This document shows, piece by piece, positions 18,701 to 29,900 of a stretch of DNA of 64,000 nt. Where the stretch lies: assembly GCA_016713875.1 (NCBI GenBank), contig JADJOI010000003.1, positions 1,736,001 to 1,800,000 of the forward strand, given 5' to 3'. Each line of letters opens with the position of its first letter. Positions within the stretch are counted from its first letter, which is position 1. A program made the translations under genes and the position numbers. The stretch is from Flavobacteriales bacterium (GTDB taxonomy: Bacteria; Bacteroidota; Bacteroidia; Flavobacteriales_F; PHOS-HE28). The notes beneath the pieces were generated by a model. The model searched no databases, was not told where the DNA came from, and saw only the letters and a program-made list of their open reading frames with translations.

Positions 18701-21700
18701 GGGCCTGCAGAACCCGCCGACCGAAAGTGGTTACAGCTACCAGTGGTACGTGAGCACCGATGGCGGCGCCACGTACAACCCCACGGGTGGCAACAGCGCC
18801 ACGCTGAGCACCTCGCAGACCAGTGCCTCCGTGTACTACTGCGACATCACGTGCACGAACAGCAGCCAGACCACGACCTCCAGCACCTGGACGGTGAACA
18901 TGAGCTCCTTCCTGAGCTGCTACTGCACGGCGGGCGTGGGCCCCACGAGCCCGGCGGACAGCCAGGTGGAGAGCGTGCAGCTCACGGGAGCCCCGGGCAG
19001 CATCAACTACACCTTCCCCAGCTGCCCCACCGGCGTGCTGGGCGTGCAGGACCTGACCGCCCTGACGGCGGATCTGGTGCAGGGAGGGATGTACACCATC
19101 TCGGTGGACTTCGGCACCTGCGGCGGCAACTACAACGGCACGGGTGAAGTGTGGATCGATTACGACCAGGACGGTCTGTTCGAGGCCGGTGAATCGCTGG
19201 GCACCCAGAGCGGAGCGCCTCCGGGGGTGGCCAACCTGAACTTCACGGTGCCGGTAACGGCCACCCTGGGCATCACCCGCATGCGCGTGATGCAACAGGA
19301 GAGCGGTGTGGCGCCGCTGAACCCGTGCGGCGGCTTCACCTGGGGTTCCGTGATGGACTTCAGCGTGAACATCAACACGCCGGTGCCGTGCAGCGGTCAG
19401 CCCAACCCGGGCAACACCCTGAGCACGCTGCCCTCGGTGTGCGCGTCGAACTCGTTCACCCTGAGCCTGCAGAACAACACGCTCGGCACGGGGGTCACCT
19501 ACCAGTGGGAGACCTCGCCGGACGGAAGCACGTGGACCCCGGCCGGTCCTCCCGGCTCGACCTGGACCACCACCCAGAGCACGGCGACCTGGTACCGCTG
19601 CGTGGTGACCTGCGCGGGCAACGGCAACAATGCCAGCACCCCGATCCAGGTGCTGATGAACCCGGCCAGCGCGTGCATCTGCATCCCGACCTACACCTAC
19701 GGTATCGGCTCCGGCGACCTGATCAGCGAGGTGGAGATCTTCGGCACGACGTTGCTGAACAACACCGGCACGGCGACCAGCCCGAACATCTCCTACACGT
19801 ACTACACGGGCCTGCCGAACTACACGGCGAGCCTGGTGGCCGGCGGGACCTACACGATCGAAGTGACGATCGGCAGCTTCACCAACCAGAACATCGCGGT
19901 GTGGATCGACTTCAACGAGAACGGCACCTTCGAGACCCCGAGCGAGCGTGTGGGCTTCTTCGGCCCGATCAACACGGCGTTCGGCTCGGCGACCTTCCCG
20001 TTGACCCTGCCCTGCAACCCGACCCCGGGCCTGAAGCGCATGCGTGTGCGTGAGGTGTATGCCACGTCGGCCAACACGATCGATCCCTGCCTGAACTACG
20101 GCTGGGGTGAGACGGAGGACTACGATGTGACCATCCTGCCCCCGCCGCCCTGCCCCGCTCCGGGCAACTTCCTCGTGAGCGCCAGCACGGGCAGCAGCGC
20201 CTCGTTCACTTGGAACATCGCCTGTACGGAGACCGCCTGGAACATCGAGTGGGGTCCTGCGGGCTTCACCCAAGGCACGGGCACGACCGTGCCGGTGACC
20301 CCGACCCCGACGGCGACCATCGGTGGCCTGACCCCGGGCAACTCCTACGAAGCCTACCTGCAGGCCGACTGCGGTGGCAACGGCACGAGCAGCTGGGTGG
20401 GTCCGATCACCTTCAGCACCTGCAACGGCCTCTGCGCTGATGCGGTGACCGCCGTGCTGGGCGTGAACACGACCGGCCCGATCAACTGCGGCAACGGTGC
20501 CACCAACGCGCAAGCGGCTGGTGCCACGCACGCCCGCTGGTTCACCTACACGGCGACCGGCACCGGTGTGCTCACGGCCTCTGCCTGCGGCGCGGTGAAC
20601 ACGGGCAACGACGACACGCGCCTCACCATCCACGGTGGTGCCTGCGGCGGTCTGACGATGCTGGCCTCCGGCGACGATGAGTGCACGTGGGCATTTGGTG
20701 GAAGCGCCTTTGCCAGCACGGCATCGGTGTTCGTCACCAACGGCCAGCAGGTCTTCATCGAGTGGGACGACCGCTGGAACCCGGCGGGCTTCAACTGGGA
20801 CCTGAGCTTCACGCCCTGTACGCCCGACCCGGCCGACCTGTGCGTGAACAAGAACCCGGCGGCCAACCCGATCTCCATCGGCAACCCGGCCGTGGTCTTC
20901 ACCGGTACGCTGGATTGCCAGACGCAGGACGGCATCTCGCCGAACCCCTTCGCGCAAGCGACCGGTTGGGAGTGGGTGGCCTTCGAGCTGACCCAGTGCG
21001 CCAACGTGCAGATCAGCTACTGCGGCACGCCGAGCTTCCAGTACGGTGCGCTGAACATGTACGGGGATTGCGGCACGCTGTTCATCAACTCGCAGACCTA
21101 CGACTTCGTCACCTGCGTGGACGGCAACCCGACCATCTTCTTCGAGGACCTGTCTCCGGGCAACTACTACTACCCGGTGCTGTGGTCGCTGCCGCTGAAC
21201 ATGGTGGGTCCGTACCAGATCAACGTGACGGCCACTGCGCCCACGAACCCGTGCGCCCCGAACATCAACTGCGCCGGTGCGCTGCCCCTGAGCTGCCCCG
21301 GTTCCGTGACGGGCAATACGAACAACCAGTTCCCGACCCTGCCGGTCAACGGCTGCCCCTTCACGGGCAACACCAGCGGTGGTTCGCTCTGGTACACCTA
21401 CACGGCCGCTGCGGATGAGAACATCATCCTCAGCACCTGCGGCATCACCACGGTGTTCAATACCCGCATCAGCGTATACACCGGCGGTGCCTGCGGCAGC
21501 CTGAGCTGCTACACCATGAGCGACGACTTCGGCGGTGCCTGCACCAACCGGAGCCAGGTGGAGTTCTTCGCCCAGGGTGGCCAGACCTACTACATCGCGG
21601 TGCACAGCCCGTCCGCTTTCGATGACGGTGCCTTTGAACTGCAGGTGGGTTGCGGCCCGGTGTGCCCGCGTCCGACGAACGACGGCTGCTTGGGTGCGAC

Positions 21701-23714
21701 GGGGCTGACCAGCTTCCTGGCCGATGGTTCGGGAACCCCGACCGGCGGCGACAACAGCTGCGCGCAGAACGATGCCTTCACCACCTGCAGCCCGGTGCTC
21801 AACAATCAGGGCATGTGGTACAGCTTCAACAGCGGCAATAACTCGATCCACGTGCTTGACCTGCTGGGCTCTCCGCAGAACGGTGCGCTCACCGCCAGCC
21901 AGTTGAACTACGCGCTCTTCAGCGGTGGTTGCAACGGCGACCTCAGCGCGTTGGGCCAAGTGGGCTGCGACGACGACGGCGATGGTTACGACATCGTCCT
22001 GACGGGCCTGACCTACCCCGCGGACTACCTGCTGTACGTGTACAACCCGGGCAGCACGGGCTTCGAGGGCACCTTCGAAGTGATGGTGGAGCACCCTGGT
22101 CGGAACGACGCGGGCGTCACCGCCATCAACGCGCCGACCGGTCTGGTGTGCACCTCGTTCCTCGAGCCTGAGGTGGTGCTGACCAACTTCGGCGAGAACA
22201 CCCTCACCAGCGTGAACATCGTCTACGACCTGGACGGTGGCCTCACGGGTCCCTTCGTGTACAACTGGACGGGCAGCCTGCCCTACCTGGGTACTGAAGT
22301 GGTGCAGCTGCCGGGCTTCACGGCCCCGTACGGCACGCACACGCTGAACGTGACGGTGCAGAACCCGAACGGCCAGGTGGACGAGATCCCGGGCAACGAC
22401 CTCACGAGCGAGCTGAACATCGACGTGACGGGTGAGACCGTGATCGTGCGGATCACCACGGACAACGATCCGACCCAGATCTACTGGGAGATCCAGGACC
22501 AGGCCTTCCAGGTCGTGGCCGCGGCCCCTGCCTATGGCGCGGGCAACACCACGGTGGATGTGACGACCTGCCTGAGCACGTTGAACGGCAACTGCTTCAG
22601 CTTCTACCTGTTCGACTTCCTGGGCGATGGCCTGAGCGGTATGGGCAACGGCAACGGCAGCTGGAGCCTGCGCACCCTGGGTGGGCAGACCCTCCTGGGT
22701 GACGACTTCAACGGCACGATCAGCGGTCTGCTCAGCCCGAACAGCCCGCCTGCGACGGCCGGTTACGTGAGCGGCCACGAGTTCTGCCTGCCTCCGGGTC
22801 CCAGCACCCTGCAGGCGGGTGAGTGCGGCATCTTCACCAACCTGCTGCAGAACAAAGTGTACGCCACCACCGTGCCCGGTGTCACCACCTACCAGTTCGA
22901 GTTCTCCGACCCCGACGCCGGATTCCGCCGCCGTATCGCGGTGCCGCGCAACTGGGTGAAGTTCTCCGAGATGGTGACCAGCCCGCTGCAACCCGGTGTG
23001 CGCTACTTCACCCGTGTCCGTGTGGACCAGGGTGCGGCCGGCCTCGCCGACGATCGCTTCGGGACGGGTTGCGAGATGGGTCTGGATCCGACCGCCGTGC
23101 CGGGCTGCACCGGTCTGGTGGACGACATCGGCTTCCCCGCCCACAGCTGCGGCGTGATCAAGACCTTCGGTGGGTCTGACAAGATCTTCGCCCAGCCCGT
23201 GGTGGGTGCCACGCAGTACCGCTTCCGCTTCGAGAACATCGGCGAAGGCTACCTGCGCACGATCGTCCGTCCGAACTACATCTGCCCGCTGAACTGGGTG
23301 ACCCTGCCGCTCGTGAACGGCAGCACCTATCAGGTGAGCGTGGAAGTGCTGTACAACGGACAGTGGAGCGGTTACTGCGGCCCGGTATGCTCGGTGACCA
23401 TCCTGAACCCGCCGGCCATGGCCCAGCAGCGTGATGCTGAGGTGGTGACCAACAGCGGTCTGCAGGCCTGGCCGAACCCGGTGCGCGACGGCGTGGTGAA
23501 CCTCCGCCTGGACGGCCTCACGGCCGGCACCCAGCGCGTGAGCCTGGAGGTGTACGACCTCACCGGCAAGCGCGTGGTGGCCCAGGACATGGAGAACAGC
23601 GGCCCCGTGTTCAACACGGTGCTTGACCTGGATGGCTTCGCCGGTGGCGTGTACATGGTCCACCTCAACGTGGACGGTGCCGTGCACCAGCAGCGCATCA
23701 GCGTGGTGAAGTAG
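15714..23714 (+). CDS. Giant GEVED-repeat surface protein with T9SS sorting domain (2666 aa)
   Basis: A 2666-residue exported protein. Signal peptide about 1-36, then a DNRLRE-like beta domain (37-200). Five alternating units of an Ig-like segment (C-x-G-x-PxPGNTLSTL..., ending YYRCVVTC) and a GEVED-type domain follow: GEVED units at about 301-462, 566-727, 825-967, 1070-1222 and 1321-1474. The signature GETEDYCFTV is clear in units 1 and 2, GETEDYCITI in 3, GETEDYDVTI in 5; unit 4 is degenerate (GSVMDFSVNI). An FN3 domain (1480-1569), pre-peptidase-like beta domains (1572-2130), a CARDB-like domain (2130-2240) and an 'LFDFLGDGLSG' domain (2240-2363) come next, then the duplicated module (2370-2570) and a type IX sorting domain (2580-2666, WPNPVRDG... 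VYDLTGKRV... GGVYMVHL). No catalytic motif; an adhesin or surface-layer role is inferred. GEVED units 1 and 2 are 792-base direct DNA repeats. Confidence 0.92.
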   Translation: MNLQNARPTGRTRRTGWKHALLAVAATCSAALGWSQTTITCTGTSGSFQSGSVNSAGTKNDGNMITVNSSANRGWAHYDLTSIPAGSTVTAVTANFTTYTSTSSSATNNLYGFTGDPASIAGPALYTACGSGTSLNASSWTANALNTKVLNATGLAFIQANCGTNNANIGYVRASTNNYNVGGYPGAPAAAPDLVITFIPPTPCAGTPAPGSTLSTLASACLGQAFTLSFSGNFAGQGGITYQWESSPDGSSWTPIMGATNATYATTMAASTYYHCIVTCTNSGQSATSTDLQVTLTSNACQCGAYPAIFASNAADEEITNVTVGAMNVNSTCATLAPGAGSILNRYSNYAGTFGVTASQLDLVPFSLTQASCGGAFGNGFQLFVDWNQDGDFLDMDEFVYNQPAAATGNHTKTGDFTVPITALLGTTRMRVVNVETTFPTVTNYSNTAYTWGETEDYCFTVTASSACTGTPAPGNTLSTLASACPSTSFTLSLQNLTVGTGVNYSWETSPDGSSWSPAGGSPNLPSWTTTQAADTYYRCVVTCSFSGFSGTSTAVPVTTINDLCICGAYPAFFASSPADEDITNVTVGAMNVNSVCSDLAPGAGSIPSQYSNYTGTYGVTATQLDMVSFSLTQTSCGGSYGNGFQLFVDWNPDGDFVDMDEFVYNQPVAASGNHTKTGNFTVPITALLGTTRMRVVNVEAGFPTATNYSNTGYTWGETEDYCFTVNAAAVCSGTPTPGNTLSTLSTACPAQSFTLSLQNNINGSGGSYLWETSPDGSTWSPAGAPDAPTWTTTLAASTYYRCTVTCTFSGFSGTSTAVLVNVGGACECAAYCAVTNAGSACITNVQINTLNNTTAGCSGGTNYSLQTATTTLSEGLTYTFTMTCDASAITSVWFDWNADQIFDASEWYQVFTAGTTNSVQVTVPNGATLGNSRMRVRSRGTGNFNGAGDACTIMGGGETEDYCITIDQLVGCSGSPPANSVTGPASVCGGVNFTLGLQNPPTESGYSYQWYVSTDGGATYNPTGGNSATLSTSQTSASVYYCDITCTNSSQTTTSSTWTVNMSSFLSCYCTAGVGPTSPADSQVESVQLTGAPGSINYTFPSCPTGVLGVQDLTALTADLVQGGMYTISVDFGTCGGNYNGTGEVWIDYDQDGLFEAGESLGTQSGAPPGVANLNFTVPVTATLGITRMRVMQQESGVAPLNPCGGFTWGSVMDFSVNINTPVPCSGQPNPGNTLSTLPSVCASNSFTLSLQNNTLGTGVTYQWETSPDGSTWTPAGPPGSTWTTTQSTATWYRCVVTCAGNGNNASTPIQVLMNPASACICIPTYTYGIGSGDLISEVEIFGTTLLNNTGTATSPNISYTYYTGLPNYTASLVAGGTYTIEVTIGSFTNQNIAVWIDFNENGTFETPSERVGFFGPINTAFGSATFPLTLPCNPTPGLKRMRVREVYATSANTIDPCLNYGWGETEDYDVTILPPPPCPAPGNFLVSASTGSSASFTWNIACTETAWNIEWGPAGFTQGTGTTVPVTPTPTATIGGLTPGNSYEAYLQADCGGNGTSSWVGPITFSTCNGLCADAVTAVLGVNTTGPINCGNGATNAQAAGATHARWFTYTATGTGVLTASACGAVNTGNDDTRLTIHGGACGGLTMLASGDDECTWAFGGSAFASTASVFVTNGQQVFIEWDDRWNPAGFNWDLSFTPCTPDPADLCVNKNPAANPISIGNPAVVFTGTLDCQTQDGISPNPFAQATGWEWVAFELTQCANVQISYCGTPSFQYGALNMYGDCGTLFINSQTYDFVTCVDGNPTIFFEDLSPGNYYYPVLWSLPLNMVGPYQINVTATAPTNPCAPNINCAGALPLSCPGSVTGNTNNQFPTLPVNGCPFTGNTSGGSLWYTYTAAADENIILSTCGITTVFNTRISVYTGGACGSLSCYTMSDDFGGACTNRSQVEFFAQGGQTYYIAVHSPSAFDDGAFELQVGCGPVCPRPTNDGCLGATGLTSFLADGSGTPTGGDNSCAQNDAFTTCSPVLNNQGMWYSFNSGNNSIHVLDLLGSPQNGALTASQLNYALFSGGCNGDLSALGQVGCDDDGDGYDIVLTGLTYPADYLLYVYNPGSTGFEGTFEVMVEHPGRNDAGVTAINAPTGLVCTSFLEPEVVLTNFGENTLTSVNIVYDLDGGLTGPFVYNWTGSLPYLGTEVVQLPGFTAPYGTHTLNVTVQNPNGQVDEIPGNDLTSELNIDVTGETVIVRITTDNDPTQIYWEIQDQAFQVVAAAPAYGAGNTTVDVTTCLSTLNGNCFSFYLFDFLGDGLSGMGNGNGSWSLRTLGGQTLLGDDFNGTISGLLSPNSPPATAGYVSGHEFCLPPGPSTLQAGECGIFTNLLQNKVYATTVPGVTTYQFEFSDPDAGFRRRIAVPRNWVKFSEMVTSPLQPGVRYFTRVRVDQGAAGLADDRFGTGCEMGLDPTAVPGCTGLVDDIGFPAHSCGVIKTFGGSDKIFAQPVVGATQYRFRFENIGEGYLRTIVRPNYICPLNWVTLPLVNGSTYQVSVEVLYNGQWSGYCGPVCSVTILNPPAMAQQRDAEVVTNSGLQAWPNPVRDGVVNLRLDGLTAGTQRVSLEVYDLTGKRVVAQDMENSGPVFNTVLDLDGFAGGVYMVHLNVDGAVHQQRISVVK

Positions 23715-23733
23715 TCCCGCTGACCGACCTTAT

Positions 23734-23768
23734 GCGAAAGCCCCCCGCCGGAGCGGGGGGCTTTTCGC
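23734..23768 (+). terminator. Terminator of the 2666-residue gene
   Basis: AAAGCCCCCCGC pairs with GCGGGGGGCTTTT across a CGGA loop, followed by CTTTTCG. The same terminator, almost base for base, follows the next giant gene at 33231-33266. Confidence 0.92.
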
Positions 23769-23862
23769 GTTCGGGGGGGGCACCGATGGTCACATCCTGA
23801 ACGCGTTGCCCGGATAAAGGCCGAGTTTTCAACAATTCGACCAACAGTTCACCGAGCCCGCT

Positions 23863-23870
23863 TAGCTTCG
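23863..23870 (+). promoter_or_regulatory. Possible -7 box of the 3079-residue gene
   Basis: TAGCTTCG differs from TAnnTTTG by one base and lies about 100 bases before the start codon. No -33 TTG at proper spacing, so this is weak. Confidence 0.3.
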
Positions 23871-23971
23871 GCATCGCAACGCAGGCCACCTGCTGTCCTG
23901 GCCTTCATCGGCGGCGGACCGTCGGACCAGCGTAGCATGTCTTTCACATTCCGCGCCCCAAACCCACTCCC

Positions 23972-26900
23972 ATGCGTTCATCTCTGCTCCGTTGGCCCAC
24001 GCTCCTTGCGTTGCTCCTGCTGCTTGGTCTGTTGCCATCCACACAGGCACAAACGATCACCACAGCGGGCTCCAACCCGCCGTACAACGGAGGGAACGGC
24101 GTCTCCGGGAACGGGGTGATCACCTTCGGTGTCACCAACACCTCAGGAGGGGACATCCTCTTGACGGACCTCGCCTCGTATTGGCTGGCCGCATCCATTG
24201 GCGCGAACACGACGTTGTGGGCGACGACGGTCCCGGCGTCCATGGGCGGTTCGTACTTCCCCTTCGTTGCGGGGAACTGGAGCGTGGTCGGCACCGGAAC
24301 GAACCTGTCGGTGCCCGCGGATGGGATCCAGCCCACCATCTCGGGCATGACGTACCTGATCCCCAATGGGACCTCGGTGCGCTTCCTGCTGGAATCGAAC
24401 CAGAACATCCGCTATAGCGGGACCGGGGTCATCAGCCCGAATACCTTCACCGTCGGAGGCGTTTCGCTTCAGTGCGGGGATGTCACCCTTCCAGGGGCTT
24501 CCGGTGTGGTCGGTTATGGAGGATTGTTCACCAATACAGGCAACATCAATCGCTACTTCACCGGCTCGGTCACGTTCATTCCGGCGACGGCCTGTTCCGG
24601 CCAGCCGACAGCGGGTACGATCAGCGGCCCACCGTTCGTGTGCAACGGCGGCACGGCCACGTTGAACGTGAACGGCAGCACGACCGGTACCGGTCTCACC
24701 CGCGAATGGTACAGCAGCAGCGTCTCCGGCGGACCCTACAGCACGTTCGTCGGCAGCGGCACCTCCGTGAACACCGGCGTGGTGACGGCCAACACCTACT
24801 ACGTCTGCGTGGTGACCTGTACGGCGTCCCCGCTGCCCAACTCGGACCAGACGCCGGAGTTCTTCCTGCCGGTCACGAACGCCGGGCCTGGTGGCACCTT
24901 CACGATCGACAACTCGTTGCCGACCGCGGGGTTGAACTTCAACAACTTCACGGACGCGATCACCTACCTCAATGGGCTCTCCATCTGCGGACCGTTCACG
25001 GGGGCCTATACCTTCAACGTCACGGCCGGACATACCTTCACGGAGGACCCTCCCCTGCTGACGGCCTCGGGTGCGGCGGGCCTGCCCATCACCTTCCAGC
25101 GTTCGGGCGTTGGTGCCAACCCGGTGATCGCCGCCACAGGCGGCGCGGGCACCACGGACCATGCCTTCGGCATCCGGGGTGGCAATTACATCACGGTGGA
25201 CGGGATCGACATCAATGGCGGGGCGGCCGTGGAATACGGCTACTACATCGCCAACGCGAGCGCCACGGTGTCGGCGAACAACAACACGATCAAGAACTGC
25301 ACGATCGATCTGGACCGCACGAACACGAACAGCCGGGGCATCATGTGCACGAGCAGCACCACCGGCGGCGGTTTCACGCCCACGGCAGCCAGCGGTAGCA
25401 ACAGCAACAACAGCTTCCTCAACTTCACGATCACCGATGTCTATTCGGGGATCTTCGTCACTTCGGGTTCGACCAGCTGGCCCGGCACGGGCAACATCGT
25501 GGGCACGGAGGCCGGCGGCACGTCGACCATCGGTGCCGACTTCGTGGGGCTGCCCACCCCGGACATCGGCGGCAGCACGACGCTGGCCTTCGGAGTGCAG
25601 TTCAACAGCCAGAGCGACGGTCAGATCTTCGACGTGACGGTGCGCAACACCGCCAGCTCGGCGGGCATCAACCGCGGCATTTCCTGGGTCGGCTGCGGTG
25701 GCAACTCGGTGGTGCATGGCAACCGGGTGTATGGCGTGCGCAACACGAGCACCACCAGCACGAGCGGCCAACGCGGGATCGATGTGGCGACCCTGACCAC
25801 GGGCACGCACAACCTGCGGGTGTACAACAACTTCGTGAGCAACATCACCGGTGCCTACACCGGAGCGGCGACCACCACGCGGATGGTCACGGGGATCTAC
25901 GTGTCGAACGGTGCGGCGGGAATGACCTATGAGATCGACCACAACAACGTGTCCCTGGACAACATCGGGGCGGCGAGCTATTCCACGGTCTGCCTGGACT
26001 TCATCAGCGCCACGAGCGTGAACCGTGCCCGCGGCAACACGCTGGCCAACTACACCGGCAACCAGACCGGTACGGCGGTGCACTTCGCGATCCGCACGGC
26101 GGGCACCACCACCTTCGGCGCAGCTGGTTCGGAGAGCAACTACAACAACCTGTACATCGCGAACGCCGGCAACGGTCACATCGGCCAGACCAGCGCCACG
26201 AACCGCACGCTGCTCACCGATTGGACCGGTGCGCTGACGGGCAACCCCGGCACGGATGCGAGCTCGATCGGCGCCGACCCGCTGTACGTGGACAACAACA
26301 GCGACCTGCACGTCACCGGCCCGGACAACGACGGTGCCGGTCCGATCGCGGGCCTGGCCTGGATCACGACGGACATCGACGGCGACCCGCGCCCAACGCC
26401 TGCTGACATCGGTGCGGACGAATACGCGCCCGCCAGCTGTTTCCCGCCCACCGATGTGGCGGTGAACGTGCTGAGCCCCACCAGCGCGGATGTCACCTGG
26501 ACCTCGACCGGAGCCCTGAACTACGATTACGAAGTGCGCACCTCCGGCGCCGCAGGTTCCGGACCTACAGGACTGGCCTTCAGCGGTACCATCGCCGGCA
26601 GCCCGATCAACCTCCTTGGCCTGAGCGATCAGACCACCTACACGGTGTACGTGCTGTCCAATTGCCCCGGTCCCATCGCCAGCAACTGGTCCACTGGAGT
26701 GAGCTTCACCACGCCCTGCCTGCCGGTGAGCACCTTGCCGTGGACGGACAGCTTCGAGGGGGCGACGATCGACAACGGCGACCCGCTGATCTGCTACACG
26801 CGCGAGATCATCACCGGCACGGGAGCGAACACCTGGCGCACCCGGGTCACCCCGATCCGCAATAGCATCGGCCCCCGGACCGGAACGGATTACATGGCGC

Positions 26901-29900
26901 ACAGCTTCAATGCGAACAGCTGGCTCTTCACGCCGGGCATGCAGCTCACCGGCGGCCAGACCTATGAGTTCTCGTTCTGGTACGTGCACACCGACGCGAT
27001 CGCCGGACATACGCTGAACGTCGGCGTGGGCAGTGCGGCGAACGCCGCTTCGATGAGCCCGCTCGGCAGCATTGTCAACGTGGTGAACACCACCTACGAG
27101 AAGGCCGCGTACCTCTTCACCCCGGTGAGTTCCGGAGTGTACTACTTTGGCGTACAGGACGTGTCGCTCAATACGTCACCGTGGTACATCTGCACGGATG
27201 ATTGGCGCGTGGGCGATCCGCCGAGCTGTCCGGCCCCGGCCTCCTTCGCCAGCACGGGCGTCACGGCCACCGAGGCCAGCTTCACGTGGGTCTGCGCCGG
27301 CTGCACCGGACCGTACTGGATCGAATACGGCGCGCCGGGCTGGACGCCTGGCACCAACGGCAGCCCCGGTGTGGGCGGCACCATGGCCGGTCCCTTCGCG
27401 GGTACCTCCGGCACGGTGACGGGCCTCACGCCCGGCACCAGCTACAGCGCGGTGGTGCGACAGGATTGCGCAGGCACCTGGAGCTTGAACAGCAACAGCG
27501 TGAACTTCGCGACCACGGCGCTGGTGAACACCTTCCCGAGCTGCCAGGACTTCGAGCTGGCGGTGAACTGCCTGCCCTCGACCTGCACCTCCGTGCTGGC
27601 CTGCACGAGCACCTCGCTGACGCCGGTGGGCTGGGAGAACTCGACCGCGGATGGCACCGGCAACTGGAGCGTGGACGAAGGAGGCACCTCCTCCACGGCC
27701 ACGGGTCCGGGCACAGGCGCCGGCACCGGGCAATCGGACTACGTGCCCGGCACCACCACGGGCAACTACGTGTACATGGAATCGGGCTCCTGCGCGGGCA
27801 ATACGATCATCGCCAACTCGCCGGTGTACGATGTCAGCAGCTTCGCGAACCCGAACGTGCGGGTGCAGATGGCCTACAACATGTATGGCGCCACGATGGG
27901 CACCATGGCCATCGACATCGAGGACCCCGCGGGATCGAACACCTGGACCCAGTTGTGGAGCCTGAGCGGCGACCAGGGCCAGGGCTGGTTCCTGACCCCG
28001 ACGCTGGACCATGCCTACACGGGCACCCAGGTGCGCTACCGCGTTCGCGGCATCTCGGGCAGCAGCTTCACCAGCGACATGGCCTTCGACTACTTCTGCG
28101 TGAGCGAGGGCCCGGCCTGCACGGCACCCACGGCCACCACGGCCATCGTGGAGAACTGCCTGGCGGGCACCTTCACGGTGGAGGTGACGGTGACCAGCAC
28201 CGGCGACGGTGCCACCGTGGACCTGGTGAGCGACCTGGACGGTGTGGAGCACGCCGCAGTGACGGCGAGCCCCACGCCCTACGTGATGGGCCCCTACACC
28301 GTGGGCCAGACCGTGGTGATCACCATGGAGCATGAGAACAACGTGGACTGCAACGTGGGCCTGGGCAGCTTCGCCAGCCTGTGCCCGCCTGTGGTGAACA
28401 CGTTCCCGTATTGCGAGGACTTCGAGGGAGCGACGCTCTGCCAACCCTCGACCTGCACCTCCGTGCTGGCCTGCACGGGCACTGCGCTGGAGGCCGTGGG
28501 CTGGGACAACAGTGAGGCGGACGGCACCGGCAACTGGAGCGTGGACGAGGGCGGAACGACCTCCACCGCCACCGGTCCCGGCAATGGATCGGGCAGCGGC
28601 CAGCCGGACTATGTGCCGGGCACGTCCACAGGTAATTATGTGTACATGGAATCGGGCTCCTGCGCGGGCAACACCATCGATGTGCTGTCCCCGGTATTCG
28701 ACGTGACGGGCATGGTGAACGGCAGCATCCGCGCCCGGATGGCCTACAACATGTACGGCGCCACCATGGGCACCATGAGCGTGCAGATCGAGGATCCCGC
28801 GCTGAGCAACAACTGGACGACCCTGTGGACACTGAGCGGTGATCAGGGCCAGGGCTGGTTCCTGACACCGAACATGGACCACGTGTTCACGGGACCGGCA
28901 GTGCGCTACCGAGTGCGCGGCGTGTCCGGCACAAGCTTCACGAGCGACATGGCCTTCGACTACTTCTGCGTGCGACCCACCCCACTGTGCACGGACCCGG
29001 TGGCGACGGTGACCGGCGCCACTCCGGACTGCTCGACCAACAGCCTGACGGTGGGCGTTGAAGTGACGAGCATCGGCTCGGCCACCAGCGTGGCGGTGGA
29101 AGCGTCCATCAACAACGGCCCGTACACCACGGTGTGCTCGCTGAACGCTTCGGGCCTGTGCAACATCGTGGCCGGATCGGCCGATGTGGTGGCCGTGCGC
29201 GTGCGTAACGAGCAGGATGGGGACTGCCTGATCGACCTCGGCGAGTACGATGCCGGGGCCCTGAACTGCATCACCTGCGGCGCAGCGGCCACCAACGAGA
29301 CCTACTGCTACGTGGCCAGCGACAACAAGAGCTGGCTCTATTCCAGCCAGGGCAGCGGAACCCTGCGGCTGTTCTTCACCCGCGGCACGATCGAGACGAG
29401 CAACTTCGACGACCTGATCATCTACGACGGGCCGGACAACACGTACCCGGTGCTTTTCGCCAACCCGGCCAATACAGGCAACCTGGGCCCGGCGGGCAGC
29501 GGCATCCTCACCACCGATCCGGACTTCTTCGCAGTGGATGTGACCGCCACGGGGAACTTCATCTTCATGACCTTCACGAGCGACGGCAGCGTGCAGTGCG
29601 CCACCAGTGCCGTGTACGACCCCTGGGAGTGGACGGTGGTCTGCTTCGACTGCACCTTCCCGACGGCGACGGCCACGGTGAACGACAACTGCGGTGCGGG
29701 CACCTTCACCATCACGGTGGATGTGACGGACGCCACGAGCTCGGGTGCGGTGGACATCGTGACGGATTACGTGGGCGATACGGAGCCGAGCGGCGTGGGC
29801 GTGGGCCAGTATGTGCTGGGCCCCTACCCCAACGGCACCATCGTGGACGTGACGGTGCAGCACCCCACCGAAGCCTTCTGCACGATCACCCGGTCCGACC

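Noticed and set aside
16128..23687. A 2519-codon open frame on the minus strand opposite the GEVED gene
   Set aside because: It is an antisense shadow caused by the GC-rich codon usage of the plus-strand gene; it is histidine/valine/arginine-rich with no domain, while the plus frame has signal peptide, domains and sorting signal. Similar shadows opposite dnaK and the other giant genes are rejected likewise.
25300..25420. Short tandem trinucleotide-like stretches (AGCAACAGCAACAACAGC) as a CRISPR or regulatory repeat
   Set aside because: They encode Ser/Asn-rich loops within a coding frame and have no regular spacing.
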